From positions 1-8,576 of the forward strand of contig QHYF01000038.1 in assembly GCA_003224075.1 (NCBI GenBank): DNA of 8,576 nucleotides, given 5' to 3'. The DNA comes from Acidobacteriota bacterium (GTDB taxonomy: Bacteria > Acidobacteriota > Terriglobia > Acidiferrales > UBA7541). The position numbers and the translations under genes were made by a program. Within the stretch, counting starts at the first letter, position 1. Each line of letters starts with the position of its first letter. The notes beneath the pieces are model-generated. The model saw only the letters and a list, made by a program, of their open reading frames with translations. It was not told where the DNA came from and did not search any database. Below, one piece after another: positions 1 through 5,752 of this stretch.

Positions 1-22
1 AAACCGGGACTCCAGGGTATGG

Positions 23-89
23 GCGGGAGCCGTTTTGAAGAATCGCGCCCTGCACGCCTCCGTGGAGGTGCCGAGCGCGCGGCTCCCGC
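23..89. repeat. Nested inverted repeat, possible structured RNA or cruciform
   Basis: A perfect 10-bp inverted repeat is visible: GCGGGAGCCG at 23-32 and its exact reverse complement CGGCTCCCGC at 80-89. Inside it, CGCG at 44-47 can pair with CGCG at 76-79. At the centre a 6-bp hairpin (55-60 with 65-70, one G-T wobble, loop CGTG) can form. The whole folds on paper into a 67-nt nested hairpin. No T-tract follows on either strand, so it is not a standard intrinsic terminator. It could be the 3' end of an upstream transcript, a palindromic intergenic repeat, or chance in GC-rich DNA. No function is assigned. Confidence 0.45.
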
Positions 90-267
90 ATTACTGGATG
101 ACAAACTAACACTCCGTGGACTGCATTGTAAAGTATTAATTCAGGGCGAAAACATGAATTGGAGGAAGCTCTTCCGGGATACCTTTCCGTCCACGCTACA
201 AAGAAAACGGCTGGCGAGGTAAACTCGCGGCTGCAGAGAATACAGGAATTTCTCGCGGAGGCAGGTG
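90..267. other. Non-coding stretch upstream of the P450
   Basis: No open frame in this stretch has a convincing start, a recognisable protein or family-like composition. The short frames here (for example one opening at 154 and closing at 222) look incidental. A moderately AT-rich patch at 125-140 (TGTAAAGTATTAAT) is the most promoter-like part, but I cannot pair it with a credible -35 element. The Shine-Dalgarno sequence of the P450 (GGAG at 257-260) lies at the right end. Confidence 0.4.
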
Positions 268-1447
268 ATGTCCGAGGCGCAAGCGGCTCCCGCCACAAAA
301 ACTCTCTTCACTGCCGAGTTCCTGCAGGATCCTTATCCCGCGTACCGGCGTTTCCTGGAGGAAGGCCGGGTTCACTACGTGGACTATGGCGGCGGGATGT
401 GGGCGGTATTCAAACACGCGGAATGCTCGGCCATCATGCGAGATCCCAGACAAGCGGGATGAGTTTGCGGAATTGGCGCGCATGCTGGGCTTGTGGATGC
501 TTTTTTTTGACGCCCCGGAGCACACCCGGCTTCGCAAGCTGATGAACAAAGGTTTTTCCCCGGCAGTCGCGGAAGCCTTGCGTCCGCAGGTTGAAGCGAT
601 TGTTGAACGCATGCTCGAACCGCTCCGCCAGAAATCGGAGGCGGATGTCCTGCAGGAGATCGCCTATCCGCTGCCGGTGCGCGTGATCGCCGAGATGCTT
701 GGCGTGCCGGAAACGCTGCACGAGCACTTCATTCAGTGGTCGGACGCGCTCGCGATTATGATGGGAAATCCGCGCCGCACTCTGGAACAGACCCGGCTGG
801 CGCAAGAGGCGGTGCTGGCGCTGACGGCGTTTTTCCGCGCGGCGGTCGCGGAACGGCGGCGGCAAAAGGGCAGCGACCTGATCAGCCTGCTGCTGGACAT
901 CGAGGAAGATGGCGATGTGCTCACGGAAGAAGAGCTTTACGCGCAATGCGTCATGCTGCTTTTCGGCGGACACGAAACGACCCGGAACTTGATTGGCAAC
1001 GGAATCTACACGCTGCTGCGGCATCCCGTGGAAATGGCGGAGCTGCGAGAAAGCCCGGAAATCATCCGCACGGCAGTGGAAGAGTTGTTGCGTTACGAAA
1101 GCCCGGTTCAGTACACGGGCCGCACCGCAAAAGAGGACATGGAAGTCTGCGGCGTGGCGCTGCACCAGGGGCAACAGATTCTCTTCATGCTTGGCGCAGC
1201 AAATCGCGACCCGCAACAATTCAAGGAGCCGGACCAATTGAACCTCAAGCGGTTGAACAATCCGCACCTTGCATTTGGCGCGGGCGCGCACTTTTGTATT
1301 GGGAATCAGCTCGCCCGGCTGGAGGGCCAGACCGCTATTCTGAAGATGGTCCAGCAGTTTCCCCGGATGCGGCTGGCTTCACCGCGCCTAGAATGGGCCG
1401 CTAACTTCGGTTTCCGGGGTCTGAAAACCCTTCCCGTCGTCCTGTGA
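268..1447 (+). pseudogene. Cytochrome P450, frame-disrupted
   Basis: This is a bacterial cytosolic class I P450, a haem-thiolate monooxygenase that would need a ferredoxin and reductase from elsewhere; the substrate is unknown. The start is ATG at 268, 7 nt after GGAG (257-260). This frame encodes a typical N-terminus (FLQDPYPAYRRFLEEG, then FKHAECSAIMRDPR) and stops at 460-462. The family sequence resumes in the +1 frame from about 449 (DKRDEFAELARMLG) and runs to the TGA at 1445-1447. That second frame carries the HTRLRK C-helix region, the I-helix acid-alcohol motif GGHETT (965-982), ExxR (ELLR, 1082-1093) and the haem loop FGAGAHFCIG with the cysteine codon at 1295-1297. Joined, the parts give about 390 aa against a usual 400-420, and the stretch between RDPR and EFAEL is short. 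This suggests a deletion of non-triplet length rather than a single-base slip. All catalytic motifs downstream are intact, so a sequencing or assembly error cannot be excluded. The downstream frame could in theory start at ATG 386, but its first 21 residues are not P450-like. Confidence 0.85.
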
Positions 1448-1554
1448 TCTCTCGACTTCCGGCGCCGGGCCTCTGAACTTTCAAACTGCATTTCACTTCA
1501 CGCACGACCGATTGCTGGGGTTAGGCGGATTCAGGCCGGCGGGATCATCGCCAG
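1448..1554. other. Convergent intergenic spacer
   Basis: This 107-nt spacer separates the converging 3' ends of the P450 and the NHL gene. It contains one 10-bp perfect palindrome, CCGGCGCCGG at 1459-1468. No stem followed by a T-run is seen on either strand, so I do not call a terminator. Confidence 0.4.
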
Positions 1555-2619
1555 CTAATGACTTGGCTCGAGGATGAGTTTCTGAACGCGCCAGTTGAGG
1601 ATTTCACTGACGTAGAGTTCGTTTTCCGACGGGCAGGCCATTTCGTGAATCCAGCCGAATTGGCCGAGCTGCTTGCCGGCCTTGCCGAACATGCCCAGGA
1701 CTTTCCCGTCGAGGCTGAGCTTATAGACGCGGCCGGGAAAGGCGTCGGAACTGTAGAGCACCTGGTTGGGTCCAGGCGTGATGCAAATGGCCCAGGGTGA
1801 GCCGGGAGCCATCGTGCCGGTTGTCGCCGTGGGTTTGTTGCCGATGGCGGCGCGAGCGTCGGGAGGAGCGGGAACATCGATGGTGATCTGGCGGAGGAAC
1901 TTTCCATCGGTGTCGAAGACCTGGATGCGCCGGTTGCCGCGGTCGGCAACGTAGATGTTGTCGCGCGCGTCAACGGCGATGCTGTGCGGCAGGTTGAACT
2001 GGCCGGGCTGATCGCCGGGTTCGCCCCAGGATTTGAGCCAGTTGCCGTCGTTGTCGATTTTTGCAACGCGCGAATTGATATAGCCATCCGTGACGTAGGC
2101 GTTGCCCGCGGCGTCCCAGGAGACATCCGTGACTTGGCGAAACGTGCCGTCAACAGGAGGCAGCGGCGGTTTGGGATGCTTCAAGGGAGCCGTGCCCTCA
2201 TCGGAGGCTTCCTGCTTGCGGCCAAACACCATGACGACGCGGCCTTCCGGATTGAACTTGATGACCATGTCCGAGCCTTTGTCGACGGCCCAGATGTTGT
2301 CGCCCTTGTCGACCTTCACGGCGTGGGCGAAGGACCAGGCGTAAAGATTGTGGCCAATCTCGCGGAGAAACTTGCCGTCAGGAGCGAATTCCAGGAGTTG
2401 CGCCGCGCTCGCGGCGTAGGCGGGGCCAGTGGAATTGCCGCGAGTGAAGACGAAGATGTGTCCCTTGGAATTGACGGCCACGCCGGGAACTTCACCGAAA
2501 TAGACGTCGGGCGGAAGCTTCAGGAAGTCGGGGACGGAATGATACTGAATCTCGGGCGGTTGCTGGGCAGAGGCGGGGATGGCGAGCAAGAGAAACAGAA
2601 CGAGAACGGAACGATTCAT
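1555..2619 (-). CDS. Secreted NHL-repeat six-bladed beta-propeller protein (PAL-like)
   Basis: This 354-aa protein is probably exported to the periplasm or cell surface. Residues 1-18 (MNRSVLVLFLLLAIPASA) form a clear Sec signal peptide with likely cleavage after ASA. The rest consists of six NHL-type blades, at roughly residues 43-86, 97-133, 163-199, 206-245, 275-312 and 319-351. Each pairs a buried strand of the D-x-x-G-N-x-Y-V-x-D type (DNIWAVD, GNAYVTD, DNIYVADRGNRRIQVF) with a following DG-K-F-L turn. The layout resembles bacterial homologues of peptidyl-alpha-hydroxyglycine alpha-amidating lyase (PAL), but no monooxygenase partner domain is present, so lyase activity should not be assumed; many such proteins serve for binding. 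A longer in-frame start exists at 2727. The start at 2619 is chosen because GGAGG (2625-2629) lies 5 nt upstream and the signal peptide begins there. The extra 36 residues would run through the promoter. It is divergent from the subtilase gene and probably monocistronic. Confidence 0.85.
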   Translation of the reverse strand: MNRSVLVLFLLLAIPASAQQPPEIQYHSVPDFLKLPPDVYFGEVPGVAVNSKGHIFVFTRGNSTGPAYAASAAQLLEFAPDGKFLREIGHNLYAWSFAHAVKVDKGDNIWAVDKGSDMVIKFNPEGRVVMVFGRKQEASDEGTAPLKHPKPPLPPVDGTFRQVTDVSWDAAGNAYVTDGYINSRVAKIDNDGNWLKSWGEPGDQPGQFNLPHSIAVDARDNIYVADRGNRRIQVFDTDGKFLRQITIDVPAPPDARAAIGNKPTATTGTMAPGSPWAICITPGPNQVLYSSDAFPGRVYKLSLDGKVLGMFGKAGKQLGQFGWIHEMACPSENELYVSEILNWRVQKLILEPSH

Positions 2620-2647
2620 GGAAGCCTCCAGTTTGTTTTCGCGTACA

Positions 2648-2676
2648 CCGATAGCCCTCAACGATTCTGGTGTCAA
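2648..2676 (-). promoter_or_regulatory. Candidate sigma70-type promoter for the NHL gene
   Basis: Read on the minus strand, a perfect -35 hexamer TTGACA (2671-2676) is followed after 17 nt by TATCGG (2648-2653). The latter is a weak -10 with only its first three bases canonical. Predicted transcription would begin near 2641, leaving a leader of about 20 nt that includes the GGAGG Shine-Dalgarno of the gene starting at 2619. The position and spacing fit well; the poor -10 keeps this a candidate. Confidence 0.45.
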
Positions 2677-2764
2677 GCAGAAAGTCTGCAGAATACTTCG
2701 AGCCCCTGGAAGCGAGGCGCCAATCATCGGATAGAATACTAATCACTTAATACAAGATAAGTAA

Positions 2765-2793
2765 TTTAAAAGATTTATAAAACATGCTATAAG
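2765..2793 (+). promoter_or_regulatory. Candidate promoter for the subtilase and prodomain-like unit
   Basis: The stretch from about 2735 to 2793 is strikingly AT-rich compared with its surroundings, as expected of a promoter with an UP-like element. Within it TTTAAA (2765-2770, 4 of 6 matches to TTGACA) and TATAAG (2788-2793) are separated by 17 nt. Transcription would start near 2800, about 140 nt before the protease ATG. The pairing is plausible rather than strong, and other -10-like hexamers occur in the same block. Confidence 0.35.
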
Positions 2794-2942
2794 CTGGCCT
2801 GCCGGGACACAATCCCGGTCACTTCTGAGCTGAAGCTGACGAACCGGACCGCCGTTGGAGGCGGTGCTTGCGCCCTTCAACCGGACTCCCGGCCGGGGCG
2901 TCAGGGCTCTTGAAAGTTTCGAATCAATTCAGGAGCTCCTTT
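2794..2942 (+). promoter_or_regulatory. Structured 5' leader of the subtilase gene
   Basis: The 149 nt between the candidate promoter and the subtilase ATG are GC-rich and encode nothing recognisable. Two clean hairpins are visible. CCGGGA (2802-2807) pairs with TCCCGG (2813-2818) across a CACAA loop. ACCGCC (2848-2853) pairs with GGCGGT (2860-2865) across a GTTGGA loop. A 10-bp palindrome CCCGGCCGGG lies at 2888-2897. I do not recognise a known riboswitch class. The length and structure would allow mRNA stabilisation or post-transcriptional control. An upstream TTG at 2868 is in frame with the protease but has no Shine-Dalgarno and no family-like sequence. Confidence 0.35.
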
Positions 2943-2945
2943 ATG
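2931..2945 (+). promoter_or_regulatory. Shine-Dalgarno of the subtilase gene inside a 10-bp palindrome
   Basis: AGGAG at 2931-2935 lies 7 nt before the ATG at 2943-2945 and decides this start over the earlier in-frame TTG at 2868. The Shine-Dalgarno is the left half of the perfect palindrome AGGAGCTCCT (2931-2940). With no loop the palindrome cannot fold on itself as a short hairpin. Confidence 0.6.
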
Positions 2946-4445
2946 GCAAGAACGACAAAACGAGCCGTGCAACAGTTCGTGGTATTGCCGACACGCGGGT
3001 TGAAGGCGAGAGCGCCGAACTCGAGTCCCGCAGTGGCGAACGTCTTATTGGGCCTTCATCAAATGCTTGCAGCTCCCTCGGCGGCCCCGCCGCCCGAACT
3101 GCGGGCGCTGGCGAAGAAGGTGCGAATACTCGATTCCATCCATGACGACGGAGCAAAACTGGTGGAAATGTTTCCCGAGGATGCTTCGGCCTTGCGAGCT
3201 GCGAATCCCGGGCTGCGGATTGTGCCCGTCGTGTACTACTACACAGCCGTAGCGCCGCGGCATGCCGTCGCCGCTGCGGTGGCAAAAGCGAAAGCCGCAA
3301 AGGCGATCAAGATTCAGGTCCTATCTTCGGCGGACCAGTCACCAATCGCGGGAGCGACGGTGGTGGCGTTCACTGATTTTGCGAACAAAGCCGGCGCGCA
3401 AGGTGTGACGGACGCGAATGGACAGGTATCTCTGGCATTGGGGACAGTCAAGAAAATCGAGCGGCTCTACATTTATGCGGAGGGCGGGTTCTGGAATGAA
3501 TTGCGGCAAAACATCACGCTGAAGACGGGAGCGAAATTTCAGTTGCGGAAGATCGATCTGGGTTTCACGGACGAACTGAAGTTTCTCTACCCGAATGTCG
3601 CGCTGGCAGATGGGACCGGAGTTACGGTCGGAGTGGTAGATACGGGAATCGCCAATCATCCGGACCTGACGATCGCCGGAGGACAGAATACCGTGGTCGG
3701 GGAAAATCCCAACGACTTCGGAGACAATGGCGAAGGCCACGGGACGCACGTCGGCGGCATCATCGCAGGCCACGGCACACCGCCTGCGGGGATGCGCGGA
3801 ATGGCTCCGGGTGCAAATCTGCGGAGCTACCGTGTGTTCGGCAAGGGAGCGAAAGGAGCTTCCAACTTTGCGATCGCCAAGGGCGTAGACGCAGCGGTGC
3901 AGGATCAATGCGACTTGATCAATATGAGTCTTGGAGGAGCAGCGCCCGACGAAGCAACGAAATCGGCAATCGCCGATGCGCGCGCGGCCGGCAGCCTGGC
4001 GATTGTGGCTGCGGGGAATGACGGACGGCAACCGGTCAGCTTCCCTGCTTCCGACCCATTGTCGATCGCGGTCTCCGCGCTTGGGCGCAAGGGCACGTAT
4101 CCTGCGGATGCCGTGGAAGCGGGAGACGAGATGGCTCCGTTTGCGGCGTCTGACCCCAAAGACTTCATCGCCGCTTTTTCGAACGTGGGGCCGGAGATTG
4201 CGTTTACGGGTCCGGGCCTCGGAATCATCTCGACGTTTCCGGGCGGTTATGCGGTCTTGGACGGAACTTCGATGGCGTGCCCGGCGGTGACGGGAGTGGC
4301 GGCGCGGCTGCTGGCGGCCCAGAAGCAAATTCTCGCGATGCCGCGCGACTCTGCGCGCTCCGACGCCATGGCGCAATTCCTGCTGCAGGCAACGAAGAGC
4401 CTGGGGTTGGGAGTCACATTTGAGGGAAGAGGGCTGCTGAGCTAA
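2943..4445 (+). CDS. Subtilisin-like serine protease (S8) with I9-type prodomain and Ig-like insert
   Basis: This 500-aa subtilase starts at ATG 2943, 7 nt after AGGAG. Residues about 8-100 have a beta-alpha-beta-beta-alpha-beta layout (QFVVLP ... VRILDSIHDDGAKLVEM ... PEDASALRAANPG ... LRIVPVVYYY) typical of an I9 propeptide, which inhibits the enzyme and helps it fold. An Ala/Lys-rich linker (about 108-122) leads to a domain at about 122-205 (SPIAGATVVAFTDF ... GVTDANGQVSLAL) resembling carboxypeptidase-regulatory or Ig-like folds. The catalytic domain follows from about 205. Its triad is Asp233 (VGVVDTG), His266 (GHGTHVGG) and Ser443 (GTSMACP), with oxyanion Asn359 (AAGNDG), so it should be active. 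I see no signal peptide: the N-terminus is basic and lacks a hydrophobic core, so the site of action is uncertain. It is probably co-transcribed with the prodomain-like gene 46 nt downstream. The substrate is unknown. Confidence 0.9.
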   Translation: MARTTKRAVQQFVVLPTRGLKARAPNSSPAVANVLLGLHQMLAAPSAAPPPELRALAKKVRILDSIHDDGAKLVEMFPEDASALRAANPGLRIVPVVYYYTAVAPRHAVAAAVAKAKAAKAIKIQVLSSADQSPIAGATVVAFTDFANKAGAQGVTDANGQVSLALGTVKKIERLYIYAEGGFWNELRQNITLKTGAKFQLRKIDLGFTDELKFLYPNVALADGTGVTVGVVDTGIANHPDLTIAGGQNTVVGENPNDFGDNGEGHGTHVGGIIAGHGTPPAGMRGMAPGANLRSYRVFGKGAKGASNFAIAKGVDAAVQDQCDLINMSLGGAAPDEATKSAIADARAAGSLAIVAAGNDGRQPVSFPASDPLSIAVSALGRKGTYPADAVEAGDEMAPFAASDPKDFIAAFSNVGPEIAFTGPGLGIISTFPGGYAVLDGTSMACPAVTGVAARLLAAQKQILAMPRDSARSDAMAQFLLQATKSLGLGVTFEGRGLLS

Positions 4446-4491
4446 TTCCGCCAGCTTCCGCGAGAAGGTGTTATTCTTGAATCGGGCGAGC

Positions 4492-4746
4492 ATGCCGCGA
4501 TTTATCTTGAGATTTCGAGGCAATGGTCCGGCGCAAGAAGCGGACGTCAACCGCATTCGAGCCCTGCCCGAGGCGCGGGTGATCGACGCCTCTTCTCCCC
4601 GGATGATGCTGGTCGAGGCGCCCGAAGAGCACTTGCGCAACGCCATCAATGACATGCCCGGATGGGTAATGTCCCCGGAACAAACGATTCAGTTGCCCGA
4701 TCCACGCCAGAAGGTTTTGCATCCTCCCGAAGACACAGAGAGCTGA
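4492..4746 (+). CDS. Free-standing I9-type prodomain-like protein, putative protease inhibitor or chaperone
   Basis: This 84-aa soluble protein lies 46 nt downstream of the subtilase on the same strand. Its predicted order of elements is beta (PRFILRFRG), helix (QEADVNRIRALP), beta-beta (ARVIDASSPRMMLVEA), helix (EEHLRNAINDMP), beta (WVMSPEQTIQLP), then a Pro-rich tail. This matches an I9 inhibitor/propeptide fold. By eye it also aligns with the subtilase's own prodomain: RAL, then R-hydrophobic-hydrophobic-D, then LVE, PE and PG recur in the same order (small protein 23-57, protease 54-90). I infer that it binds the neighbouring protease in trans, as inhibitor or folding helper. Start choice is open. 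ATG 4492 begins exactly at the domain but has a poor Shine-Dalgarno. TTG 4477 (89 aa) sits 8 nt after GAGAAGG (4462-4468) and may be the true start. GTG 4468 is also in frame. Confidence 0.72.
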   Translation: MPRFILRFRGNGPAQEADVNRIRALPEARVIDASSPRMMLVEAPEEHLRNAINDMPGWVMSPEQTIQLPDPRQKVLHPPEDTES

Positions 4747-4748
4747 TG

Positions 4749-4765
4749 GCGATTGCGATCGCTTT
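4749..4765 (+). terminator. Weak candidate terminator after the protease unit
   Basis: Two nucleotides after the stop codon of the prodomain-like gene, GCGAT (4749-4753) and ATCGC (4758-4762) form a 5-bp stem with a TGCG loop, followed by TTT. The stem is short and the T-run is only three bases, so termination here would be inefficient at best. Confidence 0.22.
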
Positions 4766-4884
4766 ACTCGAACTCGCATAATCCTTTTCCGTTTTCCTGC
4801 CAGCCGCAAATTCGGTAAGCGAACCGGCACATTCCATCCCGATGGCGGAACGCACGCGTTATCCAAACACGCGCGTGAACGGGA
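4763..4884. other. Convergent intergenic spacer
   Basis: No gene is seen between the prodomain-like protein and the 3' end of the EVE gene. A 10-bp palindrome CACGCGCGTG lies at 4868-4877, just beyond the EVE stop codon, without a following T-tract on the minus strand. Short reading frames here have no family-like features. Confidence 0.35.
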
Positions 4885-5265
4885 TCAATTTCCTATCAGG
4901 AATTTGTATTGAGCATCGGTGAGGGGAACGACCGAGAGGCGCCCCATGCGAACGAGCGGGGAATCCGCGAAGAGTTTGCTGGATTTGATGCGGTCCAATG
5001 AGACGGGCTTGTCGAGGGGCTTTCCGGCTTTGATCGTGACGACGGGATTTTTGGGGTCGGAGGCGCTAACGGAGACGACCGACGCCGTGCCGACGGCGCT
5101 TTTGCGGTCGCCGGTTTCGTAGATCACCAGTCGCGCGCCGGGCTTCATTTCGCGAAGATTCTTTACAGCTACCGGGTTCGAAACGCCGTCCCACTGCGTG
5201 ACGCCGTCGCGCTGAAGGTCCGCGAAAGAATATTCAGATGGTTCGGTCTTGAACAGGTAGTCCAC
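4885..5265 (-). CDS. EVE domain-containing protein (PUA-like fold)
   Basis: This 126-aa protein is a single EVE domain, the PUA-related fold found in human THYN1 and many small bacterial proteins. The fold is thought to recognise modified bases in DNA or RNA; the target here is unknown. Family features are present: the opening MDYLFKTEPSEYSFADL, the WDGVSN motif at residues 25-30 followed by AVKNLREMKPGARLVIYETG, and the closing LVRMGRLSVVPLTDAQYKFLI. The length is slightly short of the usual 130-155 aa but complete at both ends. Translation starts at GTG (5263-5265), 7 nt after GAGGA (5273-5277, read on the minus strand). It lies 52 nt downstream of the 130-aa gene on the same strand and may be read from the same transcript. 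A hairpin (5281-5296) lies just upstream of its Shine-Dalgarno. Confidence 0.88.
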   Translation of the reverse strand: MDYLFKTEPSEYSFADLQRDGVTQWDGVSNPVAVKNLREMKPGARLVIYETGDRKSAVGTASVVSVSASDPKNPVVTIKAGKPLDKPVSLDRIKSSKLFADSPLVRMGRLSVVPLTDAQYKFLIGN

Positions 5266-5280
5266 GGGTGATTCCTCTCG

Positions 5281-5296
5281 CTCTCAGGTCTGAGAG
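5281..5296 (-). promoter_or_regulatory. Small hairpin in the leader of the EVE gene
   Basis: CTCTCA (5281-5286) and TGAGAG (5291-5296) are a perfect 6-bp inverted repeat around a 4-nt loop. It lies between the stop codon of the 130-aa gene and the Shine-Dalgarno of the EVE gene. No T-tract follows on the minus strand, so it is not a normal terminator. It could be an mRNA processing or stability element, or chance. Confidence 0.3.
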
Positions 5297-5317
5297 TCAT
5301 GATTCTACCTAATTGTG

Positions 5318-5710
5318 TCAGCACTGCGTATCGGAGAAAGGTTCAGCAACGATTTGGTATTCGTCCTCATAAACGACATAACCTATACGTTCAGTCGTTA
5401 GCATGCCCACTGGAACTCCGTGATTCTGCAAGATTGCGACCAATGACCTGACCTGGGCAAGATGTTCGTTTGCACTGTCCTTAAACCAAGAAATAGCTTT
5501 GTTCTTCTTTCGATAGAAAGGGGGCTTCGAGGCTGTAAATCGAGTGGGTTTTTCCAGATTTTCGTTGAACCACTGTCGAATCAAGTCGTGTTGTTCTTCT
5601 TCGTAAGGATAAAGCTTCCCTTCCTCACGCAAATTGTTGACAGCGTGGAACACTCCAAGCTCCACCTGAGAGTCCTCGTCGATGTCTCCAATCACAAATC
5701 TAAGGTACAT
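5318..5710 (-). CDS. Conserved hypothetical protein, 130 aa
   Basis: I do not recognise a named function. The protein is soluble, has no signal peptide or membrane segment, and looks compact and mixed alpha/beta. Notable parts are the N-terminus MYLRFVIGDIDEDSQVELGVF, an acidic helix (YPYEEEQHDLIRQWFNENLE, residues 34-53), the basic stretch FYRKKNKAISWFKDSA, and a distinctive C-terminus YVVYEDEYQIVAEPF (residues 111-125). From memory, similar uncharacterised bacterial proteins share the N-terminal YLRFV and C-terminal YEDEYQ-VAEPF patterns; I cannot check this here. The ATG at 5708-5710 lacks a clear Shine-Dalgarno. The gene lies 42 nt after ydeI-like and 52 nt before the EVE gene, all on the minus strand. 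Its GC content, counted by hand, is about 46 %, clearly below the desaturase genes (about 60 %), which suggests horizontal acquisition. Confidence 0.75.
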   Translation of the reverse strand: MYLRFVIGDIDEDSQVELGVFHAVNNLREEGKLYPYEEEQHDLIRQWFNENLEKPTRFTASKPPFYRKKNKAISWFKDSANEHLAQVRSLVAILQNHGVPVGMLTTERIGYVVYEDEYQIVAEPFSDTQC

Positions 5711-5752
5711 AGTTCAATAGCCGTTCTGATCCTAACAAGCCGAGCGAGCAGA

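Noticed and set aside
19..222. Small open frame of 67 codons at the window start
   Set aside because: It runs through the nested inverted repeat, is Arg-rich, lacks a Shine-Dalgarno and resembles no family.
500..509. Run of eight T as the cause of the P450 frame change
   Set aside because: The reading frame is consistent on both sides of the run (GLWMLFFDAPEH); the change occurs about 50 nt earlier.
1555..2619. Assignment as a true peptide-amidating lyase
   Set aside because: Only the propeller is present and catalytic metal and substrate residues cannot be verified by eye. The fold resemblance alone is not enough.
1984..2742. Plus-strand open frame of 252 codons opposite the NHL gene
   Set aside because: It has no recognisable domain, and the minus strand encodes a signal peptide and six NHL blades with a good ribosome-binding site.
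2794..2942. Known riboswitch in the protease leader
   Set aside because: I compared the leader by eye with the conserved cores of GEMM, cobalamin, glycine and ykkC-type elements and found no match.
3339..4655. Long minus-strand open frame of 438 codons antisense to the protease
   Set aside because: It is Arg/His/Ser-rich with no family-like pattern and lies fully opposite an intact subtilase with a visible triad. It is a product of GC-rich codon bias.
4749..4762. GCGATCGC as a HIP1-type cyanobacterial repeat
   Set aside because: It occurs here as part of a short hairpin, and nothing else in the window suggests a cyanobacterium.
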